From assembly GCA_963169665.1 (NCBI GenBank), contig CAUJET010000176.1, positions 1 through 48,077 on the forward strand: DNA of 48,077 nt, read 5' to 3'. The translations under genes and the position numbers were made by a program. Source of the DNA: Actinomycetota bacterium (GTDB lineage: Bacteria > Actinomycetota > Acidimicrobiia > Acidimicrobiales > Ilumatobacteraceae). Shown here piece by piece: positions 19,444 through 27,607 of the stretch. Below the pieces are notes generated by a model that saw only the letters and a program-made list of their open reading frames with translations, ran no database searches and had not been told where the DNA came from. Within the stretch, counting starts at the first letter, position 1, and every line of letters starts with the position of its first letter.

Positions 19444-20757
19444 TCAGCGCTGGGCGACGCTGTCGATCACGACGGGGACGCCGCCGAAGATCGTGTGCCG
19501 CACCTTGCCGCGCACGGTGCGCCCGGCGTACGGCGTGTTGCGGCTCTTGCTCGCGAGCTTCGCCGGCACCACCGTCCACTCGGCCGTGGGGTCGAACACG
19601 GCGAGGTTGGCGGGCTCACCGACGGCGACGGGGCGGCCGTGACGGGCATCGAGATGGGCGATCCGTGCCGGCTTCCAGCTCAGCGCGGCGACGATGTCGG
19701 CGAGCGGCATGTCGAGCTCGGTGATCGACAGCGCGAGCGCGGTCTCGAGGCCGAGCATGCCGGGCGGGGCCTGGTCGAGCGGGGCCTCCTTCGACTCCGG
19801 TGGATGGGGCGCATGGTCGGTGGCGATCGCGTCGATCGTGCCGTCGCGGAGCCCGGCTTTGATCGCGGCGATGTCGGCCGGGGTGCGCAGCGGCGGGTTC
19901 ACCTTGTACACCGCGTCGAAGCCGACGAGCATCTCGTCGGTCAGCGTGAAGTGGTGGGGCGCCGCCTCCGACGTCACGGGGAGGCCGTCGGCCTTCGCGG
20001 CACGAACGAGCTCGACGCTGCGGGCCGTCGACAGATGCAGGAAATGCACCGGGGCGCCGGTGAGGCGAGCGAGCTCGATGTCGCGGTGGACCATCAACTC
20101 CTCGGCGAGCGCCGGCCAACCGGGCAGACCGAGGTGGCTGCAGCACGAGCCCTCGTGCATGACCGCACCCTTGGTGAGGCTGGCCACCTCGCAGTGTTGG
20201 GCGAGGGTGATGCCGAGCGGGCGGGCGTACTCCATGGCCCGCCGCATCAGCGCGGGATCCTGCACGCCGTTGCCGTCATCGGTGAACAGGTGCACGCCGG
20301 CCGCGGCGAGCTCACCGAGCGGAGCGAGCTGCTCGCCTGCGCGGCCCAGGGTGATGCAGCCGGCCGGTGCCACCTCGCACAGTCCAGCGCGTGCCGCCTG
20401 GGTGCGGACGAACTCGATCGTCGGCAGGGAGTCGTGGGCCGGATCGGTGTTCGGCATCGCGACCACGGCGGTGAACCCCCCCAGCGCGGCGGCGCGGCTG
20501 CCGGTCTCGATGGTCTCGGCTTCCTCCCGGCCGGGCTCGCGGAGGTGGACGTGGAGGTCGACGAACCCGGGCGACACGATGCACCCGGTGGCGTCGAGCA
20601 CCACGGCGTCGTCGAGGGCGCTCCGGGCAGCGAGCGCATCGGCGGCCTCGGACGCGGTGCCGACGGCGACGATCACGCCGTCGACCACGGCCACATCCGC
20701 TCGTCGCTCGCCCTGCTCGTCGAGCACGGTGCCGTTGGTGATCAGGAGGTGGTTCAC
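19444..20757 (-). CDS. pyrC: Dihydroorotase
   Basis: A 437-residue class I dihydroorotase, which cyclises carbamoyl-aspartate to dihydroorotate, the third step of pyrimidine synthesis. Metal ligands are visible in GFVDLHVHLREPG, HCEVASL, FLHLSTARS and DAIATDHAPH, with substrate-binding EAAPHHFTL, so it is probably active. I chose the GTG at 20757, which overlaps the pyrB stop (GTGA). It is the last gene of pyrR-pyrB-pyrC; carA, carB, pyrD and pyrF are not in the window. Confidence 0.95.
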   Translation of the reverse strand: MNHLLITNGTVLDEQGERRADVAVVDGVIVAVGTASEAADALAARSALDDAVVLDATGCIVSPGFVDLHVHLREPGREEAETIETGSRAAALGGFTAVVAMPNTDPAHDSLPTIEFVRTQAARAGLCEVAPAGCITLGRAGEQLAPLGELAAAGVHLFTDDGNGVQDPALMRRAMEYARPLGITLAQHCEVASLTKGAVMHEGSCCSHLGLPGWPALAEELMVHRDIELARLTGAPVHFLHLSTARSVELVRAAKADGLPVTSEAAPHHFTLTDEMLVGFDAVYKVNPPLRTPADIAAIKAGLRDGTIDAIATDHAPHPPESKEAPLDQAPPGMLGLETALALSITELDMPLADIVAALSWKPARIAHLDARHGRPVAVGEPANLAVFDPTAEWTVVPAKLASKSRNTPYAGRTVRGKVRHTIFGGVPVVIDSVAQR

Positions 20758-21734
20758 GATCGAGGTCCTGCCTGGGAGGGGTCGGGGGCGTCGCCGGTGG
20801 CGTCGGCGGTCATCCCGCCGCCGCTGCCGAGCAGTTCGAACAGTACGGCCATGCGCACCGCAACGCCGTTGGTGACCTGGTGCAGCACGGTGGAACCCGG
20901 GAGTTCGGCCGGGTCGACGGCCATCTCCACGCCCCGGTTCATCGGGCCCGGGTGCATCACGAGGGCGTGCTCCTGCAGCCGCGCCGCCCGCGCCGGCGTG
21001 AGGCCGTAGAGGGTCGTGTACTCGCGCAGCGATGGCACGAGGGCGTCGCGCATGCGCTCTCGCTGCATACGCAGGAGGTACACCACGTCGAGCGAACCGA
21101 TGAGGTCGTCGAGGTCGTGGCTCACCTCGACCGGCCAGGTCGAGATGTCGGGCGGCAGCAGCGTCGGGGGAGCGACGAGGGTGACCCGAGCGCCGAGCGC
21201 GGTGAACGCCTGTACGTCGCTGCGTGCCACGCGGCTGTGTTTGATGTCGCCGATGATCGCAATGTGCAGGCCGTCGAAGCCGGTCGTGCGGTTGAGTCGG
21301 GTGCGGATCGTGTAGCAGTCGAGCAGCGCCTGCGTGGGGTGCTGGTGCCAGCCGTCGCCGGCGTTGATGATCGAGGCCGTCGTCCACTGCGTGATCTGGT
21401 GCGGTGCGCCGCTCGACGCGTGACGCACCACGAACGCGTCGACGCCCATCGCGGTGATCGTCTCGATCGTGTCGCGCAGACTCTCGCCCTTGTTCACGCT
21501 GCTCGACGAGACGGCGAAGTTCATCACGTCGGCACTGAGCCGTCGGGCCGCGGTGTCGAAGCTGGTGCGGGTGCGCGTCGAGTCCTCGAAGAACAGGTTC
21601 ACGACGGTCTTGCCGCGCAGGGCCGGCACCTTCGGCATGGGACGCTGGTTGATCTCGACCATGTGATCGGTGAGGTCGAGCAGGTGGTGGATCCGGCTCG
21701 CGTCGAGGTGGCCGATGTCGAGCAGGTGCTTCAT
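20754..21734 (-). CDS. pyrB: Aspartate carbamoyltransferase catalytic subunit
   Basis: A 326-residue enzyme condensing carbamoyl phosphate with aspartate. The carbamoyl-phosphate motif [11 protein letters not shown], the HPTQALLD block and [10 protein letters not shown] are intact. The last ~20 residues ([19 protein letters not shown]) are a disordered tail beyond the fold. ATGA overlap with pyrR upstream and GTGA overlap with pyrC downstream. No pyrI regulatory subunit is present, as usual for operons with pyrR. Confidence 0.96.
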   Translation of the reverse strand: MKHLLDIGHLDASRIHHLLDLTDHMVEINQRPMPKVPALRGKTVVNLFFEDSTRTRTSFDTAARRLSADVMNFAVSSSSVNKGESLRDTIETITAMGVDAFVVRHASSGAPHQITQWTTASIINAGDGWHQHPTQALLDCYTIRTRLNRTTGFDGLHIAIIGDIKHSRVARSDVQAFTALGARVTLVAPPTLLPPDISTWPVEVSHDLDDLIGSLDVVYLLRMQRERMRDALVPSLREYTTLYGLTPARAARLQEHALVMHPGPMNRGVEMAVDPAELPGSTVLHQVTNGVAVRMAVLFELLGSGGGMTADATGDAPDPSQAGPRS

Positions 21735-22249
21735 GCGAGCTCCACCCCCTCGGCGGTCACGACGACGGTTTCGTGTCGCGACGTGGGCAGGTTCTTGCCC
21801 ACGTAGTCCGGCCGGATCGGCAGCTCCCGATGGCCTCGATCGACGATGACGGCGAGCTGCACGGTGCGGGGCCGACCGTGATCGCCGAGTGCGTCGAGCG
21901 CGGCCCGGACGGTGCGGCCGGTGAAGAGCACGTCGTCGACGAGGACGACGTTCGCCCCGTCGAGCGTGCCGGGTAGATCGGTGACGCTGCCCGGGACGAT
22001 CGGCCGGATGCCGACGTCATCGCGGTAGAAGCTCACGTCGAGGGTGCCCACCGGCACCTCGCCGACCCCGTCGATGCGGGCGAGCGACGCCTGCAGCTGC
22101 TGAGCGATCCACACGCCGCCCCGCTGCAGCCCCACCAGCACGACGCCGTCGGTGCCGTGGTTGCGTTCGACGATCTCGTGACCGATGCGGGTGATCGCCC
22201 GCCGGACGTCGTCTGGCGACATCACCTGTCGCGCCCCTTGAGCGGCCAC
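21731..22249 (-). CDS. pyrR: PyrR bifunctional pyrimidine regulator / uracil phosphoribosyltransferase
   Basis: A 172-residue RNA-binding regulator that senses UMP/UTP against PRPP and has weak uracil phosphoribosyltransferase activity. The PRPP loop [20 protein letters not shown] and the C-terminal [20 protein letters not shown] are standard. It starts at GTG (22249) with GGAGGA about 7 nt upstream. The likely binding hairpin is directly before that ribosome-binding site (22267-22286). Confidence 0.95.
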   Translation of the reverse strand: MAAQGARQVMSPDDVRRAITRIGHEIVERNHGTDGVVLVGLQRGGVWIAQQLQASLARIDGVGEVPVGTLDVSFYRDDVGIRPIVPGSVTDLPGTLDGANVVLVDDVLFTGRTVRAALDALGDHGRPRTVQLAVIVDRGHRELPIRPDYVGKNLPTSRHETVVVTAEGVELA

Positions 22250-22266
22250 GTCGTACTCCTCCGTGT

Positions 22267-22286
22267 ACGGGCCTCACGGGACCCGT
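22267..22286 (-). promoter_or_regulatory. Candidate PyrR-binding RNA hairpin in the pyrR leader
   Basis: On the minus strand the RNA reads ACGGGTCCCGTGAGGCCCGT: a 7-bp stem including one U-G pair with a 6-nt CCGUGA loop. UCC-x-GUGAGGC agrees with the conserved part of known PyrR-binding loops (UCC-N-GNGAGGC). The hairpin ends 7 nt before the AGGAG of pyrR, which suits repression of translation, as reported for Mycobacterium, rather than attenuation; no terminator hairpin is seen before pyrR. Confidence 0.65.
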
Positions 22287-22363
22287 TTCACACGCCCCCG
22301 AGGTTAGTGGCCCCGCGCCGGGTGGCTCGCAACGATCGGCCGCACACGATCAGTCGCAGCCGA

Positions 22364-24367
22364 TCAGTCGCGGACGACCACCGTCGAGCCCATCGGCATC
22401 GCGTTCGTGGCCCACAACATGTCCATCGCCTGGTTGGTCACGCGCACGCAGCCGTGCGAAGCGGGGTAGTTGGGGACGCTGCTGTAGCCGTGGACGGCCA
22501 CGCCGCGGATGAAGAACCGGGGCCGGTAGAGCACGCCGAGCGATCCCTCGTAGCGGGGGTCGTCGCTCACCCGATACACCTTGTGCCTCCCGCTGGGCGT
22601 GATCGCCTGGTCGGGGATCAGGTTGCCGCTCTTGTCACGCCAGGTGTAGGCGTAGTCGCCGCCGGTCGAGACGTTGAGCACCCATTCGGCCCTCCCGCCC
22701 CGCACGATCATGCCGAGCTGCTTGCCCTTGTCGATGAGCATCATGTCGCCCGAGACACCGGTCGTGGGACGGCACTGCACGGTGTTGAGCGCGGCAGCGG
22801 TCGCCTCGTCGAGGTTGCCCGACGGCGACAGGCCCGACCATTTCTGGTACGCCATCACCGCCTGTCGCGTGGTCAGCCCGAACGAACCGTCGGCCGCGCT
22901 GAGCCAATAGCCGAGTTCGAGGAGGCGCTGTTGGCCGCGGGCGACGGTGGACGCGCTCGATCCGCTGACCACAGCGGCCACCGGGGAGGTGGCCGGAGCC
23001 AGACAGCCTGCAGCCACGGTCGGCTGGATGTTGTTCGGCCCTCCGAAGGGGGCGGGCACCGGGGTGCCGAGGTAGTAGCCGGCGACGTCCGCCACCAGGT
23101 GGGCGCCCGACTGGGTGAACACATCGAAGCCGCGGGCGGACACCGCGACCGTTGCATGGTTCGGCAGCGTCTGTGCGGCTCGCACCACGTTGAGCGTGCT
23201 CGTACCACGGCTCTTGGTCGTCGGGTCGTTCGACCCGGCAGGCGAGACCGACACGTAGCCGCCCGCCAGCGAGTCGGTGGCGGTGATGTTGAGCGACAGC
23301 GCAGCGACGTCGGTGCGACCGATCGCCGGGTTGGTGCTCACGGGCACCTCGACGTTCCAGACCGGCAGCGGCATCTGGGCACCGCCGAGGGGGTTGAGTG
23401 CCGCATCGCGCGTGTCGAGGAACCGAGTGGGCGAGCTCAGCGGGACGAACAGGCCCTCGGTCGTGATCGGTGCCGACGGCCCGGTGATCGTGCCGACGAG
23501 GTCGATGACCAGGTGGCCGCCGCTCTGGCTGAACACGGCGAGGTCGCCCTCGGCGTCGACCGGGACGATGACCTGGTTGGCCGAGACGTGGAAGGCGAAC
23601 AGCGAGTTGAGATTGGCGGCCGTGGGCGGTGCGGTGTCCACCGGGTAGAGGGTCCAGTAGCCGGGCGCCGACCCGATGGTGGTGACGTTGAGCACGACGG
23701 CGGCCGCGCCAGCGGCCTCGGGCACTCGGACCTCGGTGACCGACTGCGCCGACAGCGTGAGGAACTCGCGTGTGTCCAGCACGCGCTGCGGGCGGGCGAG
23801 CGGCTGGAAGCGGCCTGCGCTGGTGGCGCCGCTCAGCTCATACGTGCCCAGCATGTCGACGACGAGGTGGCCGCCCGTCTGGCTGAACACGTCGACGAGG
23901 CCGTCGGTCCCCACGGGCACCGTGACGAGGTTGGGGATCGCGAGACCGTCACCCAGCAGCGACCAGCGCTCGTCGACGTTCAGGTTCGACGCCGTGGGCA
24001 TGGGCGACCCGTGCGGGAAGGCGGTCCAGAATCCGACGCCGGCGGTGCCGACCACGGTGATGTTGAGCACCGCGGCGCGCGTGGTCTCGATGGCCGGCAG
24101 CGGGGACGCGCCGGCCACGCGGACGGACACCGTGCCGCCGGCGGGTACCGGGGTGCCCGCGTCCCGGGTGTCGAGGAGTCGTGTCGGTGACGGCAGTGCG
24201 ACGAAGCGCGTGGTGTCGCCGGGCGCGGCATGAGCGGTCGCCCCGCCGAGACCGACGGGCAGGACGACGACGGTCGCCGCGGCGCCGGACAGCACCGCCG
24301 CGGTGAACGCTCGGGCCAGGACTCCGGTCGAGCGCCGCCGGGGCGCGTGACCACACATCGTTCTCAT
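22364..24367 (-). CDS. L,D-transpeptidase with cell-surface repeats and peptidoglycan-binding domain
   Basis: A 667-residue exported protein from the ATG at 24367 (an in-frame TTG at 24409 would add 14 residues). A signal peptide (RRRSTGVLARAFTAAVLSGA onward, cleavage near AHA-AP) precedes three surface repeats of ~115 residues, each beginning with a PTRLLDTRD-type motif and ending near GGHLVVDMLG. Then come a peptidoglycan-binding domain (about residues 470-531) and a YkuD domain at the end (about 541-667) with HGYSSVPNYPASHGCVR, containing the catalytic His and Cys (Cys640). It probably makes 3-3 peptidoglycan cross-links or attaches proteins to the wall. The repeats also occur in the protein at 1-2271. 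Confidence 0.9.
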   Translation of the reverse strand: MRTMCGHAPRRRSTGVLARAFTAAVLSGAAATVVVLPVGLGGATAHAAPGDTTRFVALPSPTRLLDTRDAGTPVPAGGTVSVRVAGASPLPAIETTRAAVLNITVVGTAGVGFWTAFPHGSPMPTASNLNVDERWSLLGDGLAIPNLVTVPVGTDGLVDVFSQTGGHLVVDMLGTYELSGATSAGRFQPLARPQRVLDTREFLTLSAQSVTEVRVPEAAGAAAVVLNVTTIGSAPGYWTLYPVDTAPPTAANLNSLFAFHVSANQVIVPVDAEGDLAVFSQSGGHLVIDLVGTITGPSAPITTEGLFVPLSSPTRFLDTRDAALNPLGGAQMPLPVWNVEVPVSTNPAIGRTDVAALSLNITATDSLAGGYVSVSPAGSNDPTTKSRGTSTLNVVRAAQTLPNHATVAVSARGFDVFTQSGAHLVADVAGYYLGTPVPAPFGGPNNIQPTVAAGCLAPATSPVAAVVSGSSASTVARGQQRLLELGYWLSAADGSFGLTTRQAVMAYQKWSGLSPSGNLDEATAAALNTVQCRPTTGVSGDMMLIDKGKQLGMIVRGGRAEWVLNVSTGGDYAYTWRDKSGNLIPDQAITPSGRHKVYRVSDDPRYEGSLGVLYRPRFFIRGVAVHGYSSVPNYPASHGCVRVTNQAMDMLWATNAMPMGSTVVVRD

Positions 24368-24446
24368 CGACAACCGCACCCCGCTGAGAGTAGTGGCGCG
24401 AGTGCGCAATGCGCACGCGGGTCGGCGTCAGGGCCAGCGCCTCGGT

Positions 24447-25292
24447 TCAGCGTCGCGGCGGTCGGATGCCGCGGAACTCCCAATCGCCGCCGAGGGCCGT
24501 CGAGAGCACCTCTTCGCTCTCGGTCGGCTGGTGGCCGACGTCGTCGCGGATCGGCGTGGGACCGGTGACGATGGTGTTGGTGAGCTCGCCGAGGCCCTCG
24601 ACCTCGACGGTGACGACGTCGCCTGGTTGCACCGGCCGGCTGTACGCCGGGGTGCCCGAGAAGATCATGTCGCCGGGCAGCAGCGTGATCGTGCGGGCCA
24701 GGTCGGCGACGAGGTAGTGCATGTCCCACGTCATCTCGTCGGTGTTGCCGTCCTGGCGCACCTCGCCGTTGACGATCGTGCGGATCCGCTTGTGGTGGAA
24801 GTCCCAGTCGGTGACGAGTGTCGGGCCGACGGGACACAGCGTGTCGCTGCCCTTCACCCGCAGCATCGAGCCTGCGTCGGTGTCGCGGAAGTCGTGCAAC
24901 CCGTAGTCGTTGCCGATCGTGTATCCGGCGATGTAGTCGCCTGCCTCTGCCTGGCTCACGTTGCGGCACGGGCGGCCGATCACGATCACCACCTCGCCTT
25001 CGTAGTTCAGCCACTTGCACCGGTCGGGGCGCACCACGTGACCTCGGTGTCCGTTCAGCGCGGACGTCGGCTTCTGGAAGTAGGTCGGCGTCTTGGTCAG
25101 CTGGATCTGGAACTCCTGCACCCGACTGACGTGATTCAGGTGGACGCACAGGATCTTCGAGGGCTCGCTCGGGGGGAGGTAGATCGCGTCGGCCTCGGCG
25201 ATGCGTCGGCCGTCGGCCGCCACGAGGTCGTCGCCGTCGGGCGTCACGGTGGTGACGGATCCCTCGAGCAGGATGCGGCTGAATCGTGCCAT
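24447..25292 (-). CDS. Fumarylacetoacetate hydrolase family protein
   Basis: A 281-residue FAH-fold protein; family members cleave or isomerise 2-oxo/2-hydroxy dienoic acids from aromatic ring degradation (HpcE/HpaG, hydratase or acylpyruvase types). The metal-binding core is visible: LNYEGEVVIVIG (the Glu pair), YIAGYTIGNDYGLHDF, TLVTDWDF, and GDMIFSGTP. AGGAG lies before the ATG at 25292. Divergent from the decarboxylase-like and P450 genes, with a shared 142-bp promoter region. The exact substrate cannot be called. Confidence 0.85.
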   Translation of the reverse strand: MARFSRILLEGSVTTVTPDGDDLVAADGRRIAEADAIYLPPSEPSKILCVHLNHVSRVQEFQIQLTKTPTYFQKPTSALNGHRGHVVRPDRCKWLNYEGEVVIVIGRPCRNVSQAEAGDYIAGYTIGNDYGLHDFRDTDAGSMLRVKGSDTLCPVGPTLVTDWDFHHKRIRTIVNGEVRQDGNTDEMTWDMHYLVADLARTITLLPGDMIFSGTPAYSRPVQPGDVVTVEVEGLGELTNTIVTGPTPIRDDVGHQPTESEEVLSTALGGDWEFRGIRPPRR

Positions 25293-25408
25293 GGCGGTGA
25301 CTCCTGTGCGATGTCGTCGATGTCCCGGTCGAACGTCCGGCGGGACGTCGTGGTGGGACGTTGCGGTCGGCGCGGCGTCGCCGGACGAGGCCGCGTGATT
25401 TTCGTTTG

Positions 25409-25434
25409 GATCCTAATGATTATGATCGGCGGCC
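25409..25434 (+). promoter_or_regulatory. Leaderless promoter with overlapping 19-bp palindrome
   Basis: GATCCTAATGATTATGATC (25409-25427) is a 19-bp palindrome around a central G with one mismatched pair. It contains TATGAT (25421-25426), a 5 of 6 match to the -10 consensus. The ATG of the next gene begins 9 nt after that hexamer, with no Shine-Dalgarno, so the transcript is probably leaderless and the palindrome is a likely operator covering the -10 element. Confidence 0.5.
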
Positions 25435-26247
25435 ATGACCGCCGGATTCATGTTCCCCCGCAGCGCGACGGGGAAGTCGTCGTTGGTGCCCTCGCCGCCG
25501 TGGCACTACAGCGGGCAGATGCTCACCATCGAGTACCGCACCGATCCGGCGGCCGTCGCCGAGCTCTTGCCGGCCCCGCTCGAACTCGCCGACGACGACC
25601 CGGGCGCCGTCGCGGTGATCTGGGCCGACTGGCAGAGCTGCCGCGACGACATGCAGGAGCTCCTCGACCCGGTGCGCAGCCAGTACATGGAGACGTTCGT
25701 GGTGGTGCGCTGCAAGTACCAGGGCAAGCACTACAGCCGCTGCGTGTACATCTGGGTCGACAAGGATTTCGCCATGGTGCGCGGCCACCACCAGGGGTAC
25801 CCCAAGAAGATGGGCGAGCTCTACCTCACCCGTGCCGTCCGCGTGGGCAAGGCCGGCCCTCGGCTCGAGCCGGGCGGCCGCTTCGGTGCCACGTGCGCCG
25901 CGTACGGGCGGCGCCTGATCGACGCCACGTTCACCATCACGGGCACCTCCGACGGGGCCGGGTTCGTGAACGCGCTGCCGATGATCCACCACCGGGTGAT
26001 GCCGGCGATCGAGGGGAACGGCACCGACAGCCTGCACGAGCTCGTCACCATGAGCGGCTTCGACGCCGAGGTCGGCCCGTGCTGGTCGGGAGACGCGACG
26101 CTCGCGTTCCACGAATCGCCGGTGGAGGAACTCGAACGCATCGCTCCGATGGAGATGATCGGCGGGTACTGGCGCGAGGTGGGCACATCGTGGAAGCAGG
26201 GCACCACACTCGAACGTCAGAACCTCCCGGAAGTGAGCGGATCATGA
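25435..26247 (+). CDS. Acetoacetate decarboxylase-like protein
   Basis: A 270-residue member of the acetoacetate decarboxylase (ADC) superfamily. The GYPKKMGE block matches the family motif in which the first Lys forms the Schiff base and the second tunes its pKa, so a decarboxylase or aldolase/dehydratase-type reaction on a 2- or 3-oxo acid is possible. The superfamily includes other activities, and clustering with a P450 and a FAH-family gene points to catabolism rather than solvent formation. The ATGA overlap with the downstream P450 shows a two-gene operon. Probably leaderless. Confidence 0.8.
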   Translation: MTAGFMFPRSATGKSSLVPSPPWHYSGQMLTIEYRTDPAAVAELLPAPLELADDDPGAVAVIWADWQSCRDDMQELLDPVRSQYMETFVVVRCKYQGKHYSRCVYIWVDKDFAMVRGHHQGYPKKMGELYLTRAVRVGKAGPRLEPGGRFGATCAAYGRRLIDATFTITGTSDGAGFVNALPMIHHRVMPAIEGNGTDSLHELVTMSGFDAEVGPCWSGDATLAFHESPVEELERIAPMEMIGGYWREVGTSWKQGTTLERQNLPEVSGS

Positions 26248-27524
26248 GCGATCGTTTCGAGTTCGTCCACGGCCCGTCCGACGCGGACATCACGGACCCC
26301 GACGCCTATGTGAACGGCGTGCCCTACGCGACGTTCGAACGTCTCCGGCGCGACGACCCGGTCAGCTGGTGGGACGAACACGACGGTGGCAAGGGCTTCT
26401 GGGCCATCACCCGCTACGACGACCTGCTGGCGGTGAGCCGTCAGGTCGAGATCTTCTCGTCGGCGCAGGGGATCACCCTCGAGGAGATGGACTCCGACGA
26501 CTTCCATGCCCGCCGCAACATGCTCGAGTTCGACCCGCCCGAGCACACCCGCTACCGCCGTCTCGTGTCGAAGCCGTTCGCCCGCCGCGAGGTGTACGCG
26601 TACGAGAACGCGATCCGACTGCTCGCTCGCACGGTCGTCGACGAGGCGCTGGCCGGACCGAGCACCTTCGACTTCGTCGAACACGTCGCCAAGCAGCTGC
26701 CGATGCGCATGCTCGGCCGTCTGCTCGGCGTGCCCGATGACGACGGTCCCTGGCTGGTCGAGCGCGGTGACGCCCTGCTCGGCAACTTCGATCCGGAGTT
26801 CACCGACACGCCGCTCGGGCTCACCGACACCGACGAGTTCAAGCACATCCCGTTCCGATCGCCGGCGGCGCTCGATCTGTACCGCTACGCGGAGGATGCC
26901 GCGGCACAGCGCCGCGCCGCGCCGACCGACGACGTGATCACCCGCCTCCTCGCGCCGACGATCGACGGCGAACAGATCACCGACCTGGAGTTCAAGAACT
27001 TCTTCGTCCTCTTGGTGAGCGCCGGCAACGACACCACCCGGTACACGATGGCCGCCGGGATGAAGGCGTTGATCGAACATCCCGACCAGATGGCCGAACT
27101 GCGCGACTCGATCGGCAAGGACCCGACCGTGATGGACCGGGCGGTGGAGGAGATCCTCCGCTGGGCCACGGTCACGATGCACTTCCGGCGCACCGCCACG
27201 CGCGACGTCGAGATGCACGGCAAGCAGATCAAGGCCGGCGACAAGGTCGTCATCTGGTTCACGTCGGCCGACTACGACGACGCCCAGTTCCCCGACCCGT
27301 ACCGGTTCGACATCCATCGGACGCCGAACGAGCACGTCGCGTTCGGGCGCATGAGCCCGCACCTGTGCCTCGGCGCGCAGCTCGCCCGCATGGAACTGAA
27401 GGTCTTGTTCGAGGAACTGCTGCCGAAGCTCTCCGACGCCCGCCTCGCCGGGCCGGTCGACCGGCTGCGGTCGAACTTCATCGCCGGCATGAAGCGCGTG
27501 CCGGTGAGTGTGTCGCTCGCGTGA
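26244..27524 (+). CDS. Cytochrome P450, CYP124/125/142-like
   Basis: A 426-residue soluble bacterial P450. The I-helix oxygen motif AGNDTTR (260-266), the ExxR pair (Glu303, Arg306) and the heme-ligand Cys375 in FGRMSPHLCLG are present. The extra residue between Phe and Cys (F to C is 8, as in FGGTGAHYCIG) is the spacing of mycobacterial CYP124/125/142, which oxidise sterol side chains and branched lipids; this suggests a related class but not the substrate. No ferredoxin gene is adjacent. Translationally coupled to the ADC-like gene. Confidence 0.9.
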   Translation: MSDRFEFVHGPSDADITDPDAYVNGVPYATFERLRRDDPVSWWDEHDGGKGFWAITRYDDLLAVSRQVEIFSSAQGITLEEMDSDDFHARRNMLEFDPPEHTRYRRLVSKPFARREVYAYENAIRLLARTVVDEALAGPSTFDFVEHVAKQLPMRMLGRLLGVPDDDGPWLVERGDALLGNFDPEFTDTPLGLTDTDEFKHIPFRSPAALDLYRYAEDAAAQRRAAPTDDVITRLLAPTIDGEQITDLEFKNFFVLLVSAGNDTTRYTMAAGMKALIEHPDQMAELRDSIGKDPTVMDRAVEEILRWATVTMHFRRTATRDVEMHGKQIKAGDKVVIWFTSADYDDAQFPDPYRFDIHRTPNEHVAFGRMSPHLCLGAQLARMELKVLFEELLPKLSDARLAGPVDRLRSNFIAGMKRVPVSVSLA

Positions 27525-27542
27525 AGCTCACGTGCGCGTCGG

Positions 27543-27567
27543 GGTCGTCGGCCTGGCGTCGACGACC
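27543..27567. terminator. Terminator-like hairpin after the P450 gene
   Basis: GGTCGTCG (27543-27550) and CGACGACC (27560-27567) form a perfect 8-bp stem with a 9-nt loop, 18 nt after the P450 stop and just before the liv promoter. No T-run follows. Confidence 0.5.
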
Positions 27568-27575
27568 CATCATGT

Positions 27576-27591
27576 ATATTTGATCAATCAT
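27576..27591. promoter_or_regulatory. Operator copy 1, upstream of the ABC importer
   Basis: ATATTTGATCAATCAT matches 13 of 16 positions of the palindrome ATCTTTGATCAAAGAT found at 34603-34618. It overlaps a TATATT (27575-27580) that could be the -10 element, and a clear ribosome-binding site (GGGGGAGGA) follows before the ATG at 27608. Likely bound by the GntR regulator at the end of this operon. Confidence 0.55.
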
Positions 27592-27607
27592 CCACGGGGG
27601 AGGAACC

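Noticed and set aside
22348..22371. Direct repeat CGATCAGTCGC (two copies, 13-bp period) beside the L,D-transpeptidase stop
   Set aside because: Only two short copies, partly coding, with no hairpin or link to a known element; probably chance.
24368..24409. Start of the L,D-transpeptidase at the upstream TTG
   Set aside because: No ribosome-binding site, and it would lengthen the N-terminal region before the signal peptide without need; the ATG at 24367 is preferred.
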